Source: Psychrobacillus sp032154225 (lineage in GTDB: Bacteria > Bacillota > Bacilli > Bacillales_A > Planococcaceae). Taken from it: a stretch of DNA of 64,000 bases. Position numbers and translations under genes: made by a program. The stretch lies in assembly GCF_032154225.1 (NCBI RefSeq), contig NZ_JALDYF010000003.1:186001-250000 (forward strand), given 5' to 3'. Position 1 is the stretch's first letter. Every line of letters starts with the position of its first letter. A model generated the notes under the pieces. It was not told the origin of the DNA, searched no databases, and worked only from the letters and a program-made list of their open reading frames with translations. Below, piece by piece: positions 8,426-16,880 of this stretch.

Positions 8426-9133
8426 ATGGATAAATACTTTGATGTGTCCTATATATGGAATTCATTTCCAGCACTACTTCCATTTTTGAAAGTCACTTTC
8501 TTAGTTGCAGGATTATCGATTATCTTTGGGATATTTTTTGGTTTTGTTCTTGCTGCCATGAAGCTCTCCAAGAGCAAAGTAGCTCAAAGGCTAGCAAACT
8601 TTTATACGACGATTTTAAGGTGTACCCCATCCATCGTCCTGCTATTTTTAGTCTATTACGGGCTGCCTGCGTTAGCGGAAAATATCGGCTTGAATTTGCA
8701 TAATTTGAATACGGCTGTATTTGTAGTCATTACATTTACACTACAATTCGCAGCCATTATGTCTGAAGTTATTCGTTCGGCCTATGAATCTATCGAAAAA
8801 GGTCAATTTGAAGCGGCTGTTAGTGTTGGTTTGAGCCCTTTTCAAGCATATCGACGCATTATTTTTCCACAAGCACTTGTTGTAGCACTCCCTAACTTTG
8901 GAAATGGCATGATTGCACTGCTACAAGAAGGTTCTCTAGCTTATACAATAGGGCTGATCGATGTTGTTGGAAAAGCAAACTTAATCATTGCAGCAAATTA
9001 TAATACGCATGCACTAGAGATATTTATCTCATTAGCCGTAATTTACTGGACATTATCCATCGTAATAGAGAAAGGCTTTTCTAAGCTTGAGAAAATATTT
9101 AGTAAAGGTAAACAATCAATTAACGCTACGTAA
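8426..9133 (+). CDS. Amino-acid ABC transporter permease 1
   Basis: 235 residues, HisM/GlnP type, with about five membrane segments. The EAA loop that contacts the ATPase is present near residues 130-160 (EAAVSVGLSPFQAYRRIIFPQALVVALPNFGNG). It starts one base after the binding-protein stop, so the genes are tightly coupled. It probably forms a heterodimer with the next gene, as HisQ and HisM do. Confidence 0.9.
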   Translation: MDKYFDVSYIWNSFPALLPFLKVTFLVAGLSIIFGIFFGFVLAAMKLSKSKVAQRLANFYTTILRCTPSIVLLFLVYYGLPALAENIGLNLHNLNTAVFVVITFTLQFAAIMSEVIRSAYESIEKGQFEAAVSVGLSPFQAYRRIIFPQALVVALPNFGNGMIALLQEGSLAYTIGLIDVVGKANLIIAANYNTHALEIFISLAVIYWTLSIVIEKGFSKLEKIFSKGKQSINAT

Positions 9134-9145
9134 GAGGTGAAAAAG

Positions 9146-9859
9146 ATGGCGGAAGGTTTAAATTATACGTTTTTATTTGATACATTTTTCATTGCATTAT
9201 CTGGTGTGCCGATTGCATTGTTCGTTACCATTGTATCTATGCTCATCGCACTACCTCTCGGGTTTTTATTGGCATTAACACGGATTAATCAAGTACCTGT
9301 ACTCAATCGATTTTCACAAGTATACGTATCATTTGTACGAGGAACACCTATTATTATTCAAATTTTTATCGTGTATGCGAGCATTCCGTTAATCCTCTCT
9401 TCACTGTTCGAAAAGTACAATATGAACATCAATGTGTATGATGTGAATCCTATTTGGTATGCTTTTATCGTCTTTTCATTTAGCACAACTGCCATTTTGA
9501 TCGAAGTGTTCCGATCTGCGCTAAACACGGTAAATAAAGGACAGTTGGAGGCTGCGCAATCTATTGGATTATCCAATTTCCAAGCATACCGACGAATTGT
9601 TATCCCTCAAGCTCTAGTAGTAGCGTTACCTAATATTTGCACGGCGACGGTGAATCTAATCAAAGCAACATCTTTAGGTTATGCCATGTCTTTACCCGAA
9701 ATCACGTTAAAAGCAAAAGTCGCTGCAAATGTAGGCTACAACTACGTAGAAGCATATATCGATATTTTCCTTGTCTACATTATCTTATGTAGTGTCGTGG
9801 AATATGGGTTCAAGCTGTATGAAAAACGACTGCGAAAATACAAATATATTGCAGCATGA
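9146..9859 (+). CDS. Amino-acid ABC transporter permease 2
   Basis: 237 residues from the ATG at 9146, HisM/GlnP type with five or so membrane segments and an EAA loop GLSNFQAYRRIVIPQALVVALPN. The frame is open from a GTG at 9137, but GAGGTG at 9133-9138 is the ribosome site for the ATG at 9146, so the shorter start is preferred. The EAA loop is nearly identical to that of the preceding permease, which suggests an old tandem duplication now working as a heterodimer. Confidence 0.9.
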   Translation: MAEGLNYTFLFDTFFIALSGVPIALFVTIVSMLIALPLGFLLALTRINQVPVLNRFSQVYVSFVRGTPIIIQIFIVYASIPLILSSLFEKYNMNINVYDVNPIWYAFIVFSFSTTAILIEVFRSALNTVNKGQLEAAQSIGLSNFQAYRRIVIPQALVVALPNICTATVNLIKATSLGYAMSLPEITLKAKVAANVGYNYVEAYIDIFLVYIILCSVVEYGFKLYEKRLRKYKYIAA

Positions 9860-9872
9860 GGAGGATGTCAGT

Positions 9873-10628
9873 ATGTTAAAAATTAAAAATATCCATAAAT
9901 CTTTCGGGAAAAATGAAATACTAAAAGGCGTTGATTTGACGATTGATAAAGGAGACGTAGTAGTTATTCTTGGCCCTAGTGGCTCCGGCAAAACAACGCT
10001 ATTACGCTGCATCAACTTTTTAGAAAAAGCCGATAGCGGAAATGCTTCTTTTGGCGATTTACACGTAGACTTGCATGCTGCATCAAAAAAAGATATTCAT
10101 AGCATCCGTCAAAAAACAGCTTTCGTGTTTCAAAACTATAATTTATTTAATAATAAAACAGCTTTGGAAAATGTAATAGAAGGCTTAATCGTTGGTCGAA
10201 AAATACCAAAGGCGGAAGCAATTGAAATTGGCAAAAAAGCACTCGAAAAGGTCGGATTATCCGATAAATATGATTCTTATCCAAGTCAGTTATCGGGTGG
10301 TCAGCAGCAACGAGTTGGAATTGCTCGAGCTGTAGCATTAAACCCAGACATTATTTTATTTGACGAGCCGACTTCTGCCTTAGATCCTGAGCTAGTAGGG
10401 GAAGTATTGGAAGTCATGAAAAACATAGCGAACGAAGGTACAACGATGCTTGTCGTAACACATGAAATGTCTTTCGCAAAAGACGTTGCGAAACGAGTTA
10501 TTTTCATGGACGGCGGCGTTGTAGTAGAAGAAGGCACACCACATGAGATATTCGTTAGACCAAAAGAAGAACGCACGAAGAAATTTTTAAAGCGAGTACT
10601 TCCAGAGGATTATACGTTTTATATCTAG
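9873..10628 (+). CDS. Amino-acid ABC transporter ATP-binding protein
   Basis: 251 residues from the ATG at 9873, preceded by GAGGAGG. Walker A is GPSGSGKTT, the signature LSGGQQQR, Walker B IILFDEPTSALDPE, and the switch histidine lies in VVTHEMSFAKDVAKRV. This is the polar amino-acid import ATPase (GlnQ/YxeO type). An upstream extension of the frame overlaps the permease gene and has no ribosome site. It is the last gene of the SAM-riboswitch operon and is followed by a strong terminator. Confidence 0.93.
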   Translation: MLKIKNIHKSFGKNEILKGVDLTIDKGDVVVILGPSGSGKTTLLRCINFLEKADSGNASFGDLHVDLHAASKKDIHSIRQKTAFVFQNYNLFNNKTALENVIEGLIVGRKIPKAEAIEIGKKALEKVGLSDKYDSYPSQLSGGQQQRVGIARAVALNPDIILFDEPTSALDPELVGEVLEVMKNIANEGTTMLVVTHEMSFAKDVAKRVIFMDGGVVVEEGTPHEIFVRPKEERTKKFLKRVLPEDYTFYI

Positions 10629-10632
10629 CCAT

Positions 10633-10674
10633 AAGAAAACCGGATGAAGACCCCCTCATCCGGTTTTCTTTATT
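10633..10674. terminator. Bidirectional terminator between ABC operon and fabI
   Basis: A perfect 15-bp stem, AAGAAAACCGGATGA (10633-10647) with TCATCCGGTTTTCTT (10656-10670). The A-rich 5' arm and T-rich 3' arm let it end transcripts from both sides; fabI reads toward it from the right. Confidence 0.9.
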
Positions 10675-10675
10675 G

Positions 10676-11455
10676 TTATCCCATAATATTATATCCAGCG
10701 TCTACATACACGATTTCCCCAGTTACCCCACTTGATAATTTACCTAAAAGAGCTACCGTCATGTCTCCCACTTCTTCTTGCGTTACGTTTCGTTTTAGTG
10801 GTGCTGTTTCTTCAATTTTACGCAAAATCGTATTGAATGAAGAAATTCCTTTCGCCGCTAACGTACGTACTGCTCCAGCAGAAATAGCATTCACTCGGAT
10901 ATTATTTTTTCCTAAATCTAATGCCAAATATTTCACAGATGCTTCAAGCGATGCTTTTGCTACTCCCATCACATTGTATCCATCTAATACACGCTCTGCT
11001 CCTAAATAAGTCATTGTGACAATTGAGCCGCCTTCCGTCATGAACGGTGCCGCCTCTCTTGCTGCAGCAATTAATGAATAGGCACTAGTATCTTGCGCAA
11101 ATGCATAGCCTTCTCTTGAAGTATTAATAAAACCATTCTTTAAATCCTCTGCATGTGCAAACGCAACAGAGTGTACTAATCCGTGGATCACTCCGACTTC
11201 ATTTCCGATTGCTTCAAATGCAATTTTCATACTCTCGTCGCTATTTACATCGCATTCAACGACTAATTTAGCTTCTAAATTATTATCTGCTAATAGTTTT
11301 TCAATCTTCCCTAGCGAACGCTCCTTACGATAAGTGAAGATGACGTTTGCTCCTACTTCAAATAGAGATTTGGCTACTCCCCATGCAAGACTACGCTCAT
11401 TCGCTACGCCCATAACAACCACATTTTTATCTTTTAGTTTAATTAAATCTTTCAT
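10676..11455 (-). CDS. fabI: Enoyl-[acyl-carrier-protein] reductase (NADH), FabI
   Basis: 259 residues of the divergent short-chain dehydrogenase type. It reduces enoyl-ACP in the last step of each fatty-acid elongation round. NAD-binding start VVMGVANERSLAWGVAKSL is the FabI-specific form of the Rossmann motif; the catalytic Tyr-X6-Lys is in GYNVMGVAKASLEA, and NNIRVNAISAGAVRTLAAKGI follows. The ATG at 11455 is preferred over an upstream TTG because TTGGAGG immediately upstream is the ribosome site. A FapR box lies in the promoter region, as expected for fabI in Bacillales. Confidence 0.96.
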   Translation of the reverse strand: MKDLIKLKDKNVVVMGVANERSLAWGVAKSLFEVGANVIFTYRKERSLGKIEKLLADNNLEAKLVVECDVNSDESMKIAFEAIGNEVGVIHGLVHSVAFAHAEDLKNGFINTSREGYAFAQDTSAYSLIAAAREAAPFMTEGGSIVTMTYLGAERVLDGYNVMGVAKASLEASVKYLALDLGKNNIRVNAISAGAVRTLAAKGISSFNTILRKIEETAPLKRNVTQEEVGDMTVALLGKLSSGVTGEIVYVDAGYNIMG

Positions 11456-11495
11456 ATGAACCTCCAATTATTATCCGTCTATACTGTACCTATTA

Positions 11496-11512
11496 TTAGT
11501 ACCAGTTACTAA
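11496..11512. promoter_or_regulatory. FapR operator upstream of fabI
   Basis: TTAGTACCAGTTACTAA is a 17-bp dyad matching the FapR box pattern known from Bacillus fatty-acid genes. It ends 41 bp before the fabI start. FapR binding, relieved by malonyl-CoA, would set fabI expression. Confidence 0.85.
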
Positions 11513-11567
11513 TTTTATCATATCATATTTCTTCTCTTTTTACCTAGCTAAAAAATAGAAGACTCCT

Positions 11568-11657
11568 TTCGTTTTCAAGATAAAGTGCGTCTTAGAGGTT
11601 TCGGCAAGGATTTCCGCTGTTGGAAGCTAATATGACCCACTTCATCTAGAAAACGAA
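11568..11657. repeat. R-element copy 2: 90-bp internally deleted remnant
   Basis: Arms TTCGTTTTCAAGATAAAGTGCGTC (first 20 bp at 11568-11587) and the reverse complement of a near-identical sequence (11634-11657, three mismatches) flank about 42 bp. They correspond to the inner inverted repeat seen in R-elements 1, 5 and 7, but modules A and B and the outer TIRs are missing. It could be a solo deletion derivative. Confidence 0.6.
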
Positions 11658-11699
11658 CAAAAATATAAAATTAATTCACTAATAATCCATAAATACGTA

Positions 11700-11728
11700 T
11701 TGACAAAAGAAAGCGTTTCCAATATTCT
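11700..11728 (+). promoter_or_regulatory. Promoter of the nucleoside-salvage operon with cre-like site
   Basis: TTGACA (11700-11705) and TATTCT (11723-11728) have 17-bp spacing. Between them GAAAGCGTTTCCAA resembles a CcpA cre site, which would give glucose repression of the operon. Confidence 0.6.
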
Positions 11729-11739
11729 AAATACTAATT

Positions 11740-11770
11740 AGAGAAAACGTTTTCGTAAAACGTTTTCTCT
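11740..11770. promoter_or_regulatory. Tandem LacI-family operator
   Basis: AGAGAAAACGTTTT (11740-11753) and its exact reverse complement (11757-11770) flank CGT. Each arm also contains its own complete palindrome AAAACGTTTT, so two LacI-type sites lie 14 bp apart, just downstream of the promoter and 23 bp before the regulator gene. Binding there would block transcription start or elongation. Confidence 0.75.
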
Positions 11771-11792
11771 AACATAAAGAATAGGTGATCTT

Positions 11793-12797
11793 ATGGAGAA
11801 GGTAACGATTAAAGATATCGCTAGAGAGGCAGGTGTTTCAATTACCACCGTTTCACGCGTGTTAAACAAAAAAGAAGAAGGCATGTCTAAAGAAACGCGT
11901 GAGAAAGTTCTTCGTGTCATAGAAAAAGTTAACTATCAGCCAAATCAATTAGCACGCAGTCTAGTAACGAAACGGTCCAAAATGCTTGGATTAATCGTCC
12001 CAAACATCTCTAACCCTTTCTTTCCCGAACTTTGTCGCGGAGCTGAAGACGAAGCAAATAAAAGCAATTATAGTTTAATCATTTGTAATTCAGACGACCA
12101 ATCTGAAAAAGAAGAAAATTACTTGCGTCTATTAAAAGAACAACAAGTGGATGGAATTTTACTTTCAAGTAAAGACCAATTATCCCAAACTAGCAAAATA
12201 CAATTACAAGAAAGCAAGACTCCTTTCATCATATTTGATCGGGGCGAAGAAAGTAATCAACATCCTGGCGTTTTTCTTGATAATGAAAAAGGTGGATATC
12301 TTGCTGGTCAACATTTAATACAACTTGGTCATACACAAATTGCTTGTCTAACCGGACCAACTAATATTAATAACTCACAAAAAAGGCTTGCCGGCTTCCA
12401 ACGAGCATTAAAGGAAGCCTCTATCGAACTACCGGAATCATTCATATTAACTGGTGACTTCCAAATGGATACTGCGCATCGGATAGCAAGAGAATTTCTA
12501 CCGAATAATACGGTAACCGCAATATTTGCTTGTAATGATTTAATGGCCTGTGGTATTTATCAAGCAGCCCATGAAATAGGTATTCAAATACCTGAGCAAC
12601 TATCCATTATTGGTTTTGACGATATTCCTTTAATTACTGCTTTAATCCCAAAACTGACGACAATTAGACAAAACACTTATGAAATGGGAAGAAAAGCAAT
12701 CGAATTACTCATAAATGAAATCGAACATAAACCTTCTGAAGGAGTAATTTTTGAACCTACTCTAGTCGTTCGAGAAAGCACAAAAAAAATCAACTGA
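11793..12797 (+). CDS. rbsR: LacI family regulator, probable ribose/nucleoside repressor
   Basis: 334 residues. The N-terminal helix-turn-helix TIKDIAREAGVSITTVSRVLN is a textbook LacI/RbsR DNA-binding segment, with the hinge helix NQLARSLVTKRS following. The periplasmic-binding-protein-like effector domain includes GLIVPNISNPFFPEL, FACNDLMACGIYQAA and SIIGFDDIPL. The start at 11793 is followed at once by the HTH, so it is well placed. It is first in an operon with nucleoside hydrolase and ribokinase, and its own operator precedes it; the ligand is probably ribose or a nucleoside. The gene symbol is by analogy. Confidence 0.8.
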   Translation: MEKVTIKDIAREAGVSITTVSRVLNKKEEGMSKETREKVLRVIEKVNYQPNQLARSLVTKRSKMLGLIVPNISNPFFPELCRGAEDEANKSNYSLIICNSDDQSEKEENYLRLLKEQQVDGILLSSKDQLSQTSKIQLQESKTPFIIFDRGEESNQHPGVFLDNEKGGYLAGQHLIQLGHTQIACLTGPTNINNSQKRLAGFQRALKEASIELPESFILTGDFQMDTAHRIAREFLPNNTVTAIFACNDLMACGIYQAAHEIGIQIPEQLSIIGFDDIPLITALIPKLTTIRQNTYEMGRKAIELLINEIEHKPSEGVIFEPTLVVRESTKKIN

Positions 12798-12808
12798 GGT
12801 GTAGACAC

Positions 12809-13765
12809 ATGACAATTCCAGTAATAATCGACTGTGATCCTGGTATAGATGATGTAATGGCATTAACACTTGCTTTTGCACATCCTGAGCTGGACATTAA
12901 ACTAATTACAACAGAACCAGGTAACCAAACCCAAGCAAAAACGATACACAATGCATTAGCTTTCACTAGCTATATGAAGCAAGATATTGAGATTGCTAGA
13001 GGATTGGATGCTCCTTTCTTCCGCAAACTTGAAATTGCAGCTGAAGTGCATGGTGACAATGGACTTGGGGATGTACAATTTCCAGAACCAACTATCCAAT
13101 TAAGTAATCGAACTGCAATCGAAGCGATGAAAGAGACTTTAATAGCTAGCGAAGAACAAATTGTTCTTATTGCAACAGGTCCACTTACAAACATTGGGGC
13201 ACTATTATTGGCTCATCCCGAAGTAAAATCAAAGATTAAATATATCTCTTACATGGGTGGCGCAGCTGTTGGTGGGAATATGTCACCTACTGCAGAATTT
13301 AATGTATATGTTGATCCACATGCAGCAGAAATTGTTTTCCAATCTGGTATTCCAATTGTAATGAGTGGGCTTGATGTAACACATAAAGCATACGTTACAT
13401 TAGAGGAACTAGATCGCATTGAAGCAATTGGCTCTGATTTTGCACATAAAGTAGCGGCTATGCTTCGTTTTTATGTACATGCCGCTAAGCAAACTGCATT
13501 CCATAGTCCAGAATTCGAAAATCGTATTCGTTTACATGATTTATGTGCCGTGTCCTATGTTTTAACACCAGAATTATTTGAAGGGGACGACTGCTACGTT
13601 GCAATCGAAATAGAAGGAAAATATACTGCTGGAACAACTGTTGTCGACTATGAACAACGCACTGGGCTTCCGCATAATGTAAAAGTATTACACACTGTTC
13701 ACAGAGAGAAATTCGTTGAACAATTTATGGATGCCGTGAAAGTAATGAGCCGTCACATCGGCTAA
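12809..13765 (+). CDS. Ribonucleoside hydrolase (inosine-uridine preferring family)
   Basis: 318 residues. DCDPGIDDVMAL at residues 8-19 is the family calcium-binding motif (Asp10, Asp14, Asp15). VLIATGPLTNIGALL, YISYMGGAAVGGNMSPTAEFNVYVDPHAAEIV and the late HDLCAVSYV with the active-site His/Asp complete the signature. It splits ribonucleosides into free base and ribose. It follows the repressor by 11 bp with GAGGTG before the ATG. The neighbouring ECF importer would supply the nucleoside and the ribokinase would use the ribose. Purine or pyrimidine preference cannot be judged. Confidence 0.92.
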   Translation: MTIPVIIDCDPGIDDVMALTLAFAHPELDIKLITTEPGNQTQAKTIHNALAFTSYMKQDIEIARGLDAPFFRKLEIAAEVHGDNGLGDVQFPEPTIQLSNRTAIEAMKETLIASEEQIVLIATGPLTNIGALLLAHPEVKSKIKYISYMGGAAVGGNMSPTAEFNVYVDPHAAEIVFQSGIPIVMSGLDVTHKAYVTLEELDRIEAIGSDFAHKVAAMLRFYVHAAKQTAFHSPEFENRIRLHDLCAVSYVLTPELFEGDDCYVAIEIEGKYTAGTTVVDYEQRTGLPHNVKVLHTVHREKFVEQFMDAVKVMSRHIG

Positions 13766-13788
13766 AAACGATAAGGGGGAGAATAAAT

Positions 13789-14391
13789 ATGAAACGTAGT
13801 TTTAAAGATGATTTTAATATGATGGCAATGTTACTTATTCCTATTGCAGTAGCTATTAACTTGGTAGGATTTCAATTAGCCAATGTACTTCGTTTACCAA
13901 TTTTCTTAGACACAATAGGAACAATTTTAGTTGGGGTAATTGCAGGTCCTTGGGTTGCACTGCTTGCTGGACTTATTACTAATTTGATCAATGCCATTTT
14001 TAACCCTGTGTACTTGCCTTATGCATTAACATCAATAGCAATCGGGGTTGGAACTGGTTATCTTTCTAAATCTGGATTCTTTAAAACAGTACCAAAATCA
14101 ATTATATCCGGTGTTATTATTACGTTTATCGCAGTAATCGTTTCTGCTCCAATTACTGTTCTTGTATTTGGAGGAGCAACAGGAAATACTTCTTCTCTTA
14201 TTACAGCAACATTCCTAGCTTCAGGTCAAGAGCTATGGTCTGCAGTATTTTCGTCTACTTTTATTACTGAGATAGCAGATAAAGTTGTTTCTGTATTAAT
14301 CGTATTCTTTGTTGTTAGAAAAATGTCGGATCGCTATTTATCTAAGATGAACTACGGTCATTTATACATGAAACGAACGAATAAAAAATAA
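13789..14391 (+). CDS. ECF transporter S component, predicted nucleoside-specific
   Basis: 200 residues with about five or six hydrophobic segments and the ECF S-component feel: VAINLVGFQLANVLRLPIFLDTIGTILVGVIAGPWVALLAGLITNLINAIFNP. The GPWVALLAGLITNLI segment matches the substrate-binding loop region of these small integral proteins. It binds the substrate and passes it to the EcfT/EcfA module encoded next. The nucleoside assignment is an inference from the flanking hydrolase and ribokinase. RBS AAGGGGGAG precedes the ATG. Confidence 0.8.
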   Translation: MKRSFKDDFNMMAMLLIPIAVAINLVGFQLANVLRLPIFLDTIGTILVGVIAGPWVALLAGLITNLINAIFNPVYLPYALTSIAIGVGTGYLSKSGFFKTVPKSIISGVIITFIAVIVSAPITVLVFGGATGNTSSLITATFLASGQELWSAVFSSTFITEIADKVVSVLIVFFVVRKMSDRYLSKMNYGHLYMKRTNKK

Positions 14392-14397
14392 TTTATA

Positions 14398-14429
14398 CTC
14401 TTCTCGTTCGATCGGTTGAGCGAGAAGAG
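14398..14429 (+). promoter_or_regulatory. Intercistronic hairpin between S and T components
   Basis: CTCTTCTCG (14398-14406) and CGAGAAGAG (14421-14429) form a perfect 9-bp stem with a 14-base loop. It has no run of T after it (ATTATTTATTT), so it is more likely an mRNA-stability or partial attenuation element that raises the S:T ratio than a full terminator. Confidence 0.5.
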
Positions 14430-14457
14430 ATTATTTATTTAAGGAGGCAAATTTATT

Positions 14458-15201
14458 ATGAAAAAGAACGCTCTACTTCAACTTCATCCAATGACTAAAT
14501 TCTATTTCTCTCTTTTCATTTTAGCAATTGTACTTGTAGTTCCTGGGCACTTATTTGCATTTGCTATGTTCCCTGTTCTAGTGCTTGTTGCAATATTTGC
14601 AGGTGTAGCAAAAGAGTTTCTCAATATTGTATTAAAAGCGCTGCTAAGCGTGCTAATCATCGTTTTTATAATGCAAATGTTTTTCTACCCAGGAGAGCAT
14701 GTACTTTGGAGTTGGAAAGTATTCTCTATAAAACAAGAAGGATTAAATTATGGACTTATATTAACCTCTCGAATTCTTGCGATAGGTTCTGCTTTTATCC
14801 TATTTTTCCGCATGACTGAAGTTCGCGATTTTGTTAAGTCGTTAGAAGACAAAGGTTTACCACCAATGGGGGCTTATGTTGTGTTATCGACGCTACAAAT
14901 TATTCCAGAAATGAAGCGCCAAGCAAATACAATAATGGAAGCGCAAAAAACACGTGGTGTCGAAACAGAAGGTTCTTTATTTATTCGAGCGAAAGCTTTC
15001 ATACCAACATTAACGCCTCTTATTCTATCCTCTATTGCGGGTACGGAGGAACGTGCCATTACTTTAGAATCTCGTGCATTTTCTGCACCGGTTAAAAAGA
15101 CGAGCTTACATAAACTTACGAAAAGCTCGGCAGATCGTGTACTACCAATTATGTATGTAATTATTTTCGTAGCTCTATTAGTATGGAGGGTTTTCTTATG
15201 A
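14458..15201 (+). CDS. ECF transporter T component (EcfT)
   Basis: 247 residues, CbiQ family, with about five membrane segments. The cytoplasmic coupling helices that sit on the ATPases carry the Ala-Arg-Gly-type motifs, here AQKTRGVETEG near residue 160 and TLESRAFSA near 205. A strong AAGGAGG ribosome site precedes the ATG. It overlaps the next gene by 4 bp (ATGA). It links the S component to the ATPase pair of this dedicated transporter. Confidence 0.9.
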   Translation: MKKNALLQLHPMTKFYFSLFILAIVLVVPGHLFAFAMFPVLVLVAIFAGVAKEFLNIVLKALLSVLIIVFIMQMFFYPGEHVLWSWKVFSIKQEGLNYGLILTSRILAIGSAFILFFRMTEVRDFVKSLEDKGLPPMGAYVVLSTLQIIPEMKRQANTIMEAQKTRGVETEGSLFIRAKAFIPTLTPLILSSIAGTEERAITLESRAFSAPVKKTSLHKLTKSSADRVLPIMYVIIFVALLVWRVFL

Positions 15202-16058
15202 CAACTATGATTGATTTGAAAAATGTATCGTATCGTTATCCTGTCAGTGATGATTTCGCTTTGAAAAATGTTTCATTTTCGATTGAAAAAGGAAAATTCA
15301 CTGCGATTATCGGAAATAATGGTTCGGGAAAAACAACATTATGTAATACAATTCGCGGCTTTGTTCCGCACTTTTACAAAGGTGATTTAGAAGGCGATGT
15401 TATTGTTGACCAAACGAACATGAAAGATTATCAACTTGGACAACTCGGAGAGAAAGTCGGCTATGTATTCCAAAATCCTTTCATTCAAGTTTCGGGAGTA
15501 AAAGACAATGTCTTTGAAGAAGTAGCATACGGTTTAGAAAATCTTGGAGTTCCTGTCGAAGAGATTAAAGTACGTGTAGAAGAAGTGTTAAAGCTTGTAA
15601 AAATCGAGCATTTGCGCGAAAAAAATCCTTTTGAACTTTCAGGTGGACAAAGACAGCGCGTTGCATTAGCATCTATTATCGTAATGGACCCAGAGATTTT
15701 AGTTATTGATGAGCCAACTTCACAACTAGATCCAATCGGTACGGAGCATATATTTGATATTATTCGATTAATGAAAGAACGTGGAAAAACTATTATTTTA
15801 GTTGAACACAAAATGGATTTAATCGCGGAGTATGCAGATAATTTACTTGTTATGCACGAGGGACAATTAGTTATGCAAGGTCCTGTTAGAGAGGTGTTTG
15901 CTAATCCAGCATTCGAACAATATCAGATTCAATATCCACATGTGACGGACATTGCGCTTCAATTACAAAAATCCGGCATACCTCTTTCCTTCCTGCCGAT
16001 TCGTGATGAAGAATTAGCCGATGCATTAAATATGACTGGAGGGGTTACACATGACTGA
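15198..16058 (+). CDS. ECF transporter ATPase A (EcfA)
   Basis: 286 residues from the ATG at 15198 (GGAGGG upstream; an in-frame upstream start lies inside ecfT). Walker A GNNGSGKTT, Q-loop YVFQNPFIQVSG, signature LSGGQRQR, Walker B ILVIDEPTSQLD, and switch histidine ILVEHKMD are all intact. It overlaps the next ATPase by 8 bp. With the second ATPase it forms the energy-coupling heterodimer. Confidence 0.9.
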   Translation: MTTMIDLKNVSYRYPVSDDFALKNVSFSIEKGKFTAIIGNNGSGKTTLCNTIRGFVPHFYKGDLEGDVIVDQTNMKDYQLGQLGEKVGYVFQNPFIQVSGVKDNVFEEVAYGLENLGVPVEEIKVRVEEVLKLVKIEHLREKNPFELSGGQRQRVALASIIVMDPEILVIDEPTSQLDPIGTEHIFDIIRLMKERGKTIILVEHKMDLIAEYADNLLVMHEGQLVMQGPVREVFANPAFEQYQIQYPHVTDIALQLQKSGIPLSFLPIRDEELADALNMTGGVTHD

Positions 16059-16863
16059 ACTTCGTTTAAATAATGTAAGCTTCTCCTATCCAGATGGAAC
16101 AAAAGCGCTTGAAAACCTTACATTATCGATTACAGCTGGAGAACGTGTTGCCATTGTGGGACAAAATGGAGCTGGGAAAACAACCGCTGTTAAACTAATG
16201 AATGGTTTACTTAAGCCTACAGAAGGTACTGTACTCGTTGGAGAGTTAGATACGAAAGACTATACAACTGCAAAAATCTCGAGAAAAGTAGGTTATGTTT
16301 TTCAAAATCCAGATGATCAAATTTTTCATAATGATGTAGAATCTGAAGTGCGTTTTGGTCCAAAAAACATGGGCTTCGATCCAGAGCGAGTAGATCAACT
16401 TACAAATTGGGCAATGGAATTATGTGGAATTGCTAATTTTGCGAATGAAAACCCATATAATCTCCCTTACTCGGTACGAAAATTCGTCACAATCGCCTCT
16501 GTTCTTGCAATGGATTCGGATATTATTATTTTGGATGAACCTACTGCTGGACAAGATAAAATAGGATTAGAAGTATTAGGTAACTTACTTCAAGTACTAT
16601 CCGAAAAACAAAAATCAGTTGTGACAATCACGCATGACATGGAATTTGTAACGGATTATTTTGAACGAATTATCGTAATGGCAAATCGTCAATTAGTTTC
16701 AGATGACAGTGCACAACATATTTTTTATAATACGGAAGTTTTGGAGCAAAGTATGTTAAAACCACCGGCTGTTGCTCAAATGGCGAAGTTACTTAGTTTC
16801 CCATCTGGAATTTTATCAAAAGATCAATTAATTCAAGCAATTGTAGCACAACAAAAGAAGTGA
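16051..16863 (+). CDS. ECF transporter ATPase A' with degenerate signature motif
   Basis: 270 residues. Walker A GQNGAGKTT, Q-loop YVFQNPDDQIFHNDVESEV, Walker B IIILDEPTAGQD and switch histidine VTITHDMEFV are intact. The ABC signature, normally LSGGQ, is replaced by PYSVRKFV (the stretch NPYNLPYSVRK). Since each ATP site uses Walker A from one subunit and the signature from the other, the site formed with EcfA's Walker A is predicted to be impaired. The reading frame shows no damage, so this looks like specialisation and not decay. Confidence 0.88.
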   Translation: MTELRLNNVSFSYPDGTKALENLTLSITAGERVAIVGQNGAGKTTAVKLMNGLLKPTEGTVLVGELDTKDYTTAKISRKVGYVFQNPDDQIFHNDVESEVRFGPKNMGFDPERVDQLTNWAMELCGIANFANENPYNLPYSVRKFVTIASVLAMDSDIIILDEPTAGQDKIGLEVLGNLLQVLSEKQKSVVTITHDMEFVTDYFERIIVMANRQLVSDDSAQHIFYNTEVLEQSMLKPPAVAQMAKLLSFPSGILSKDQLIQAIVAQQKK

Positions 16864-16880
16864 AAGGAGCGGTACAATTC

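Noticed and set aside
16051..16863. Pseudogene status for the ECF A' ATPase because of its altered signature
   Set aside because: The frame is intact, other motifs are preserved and it is tightly coupled to its neighbours.
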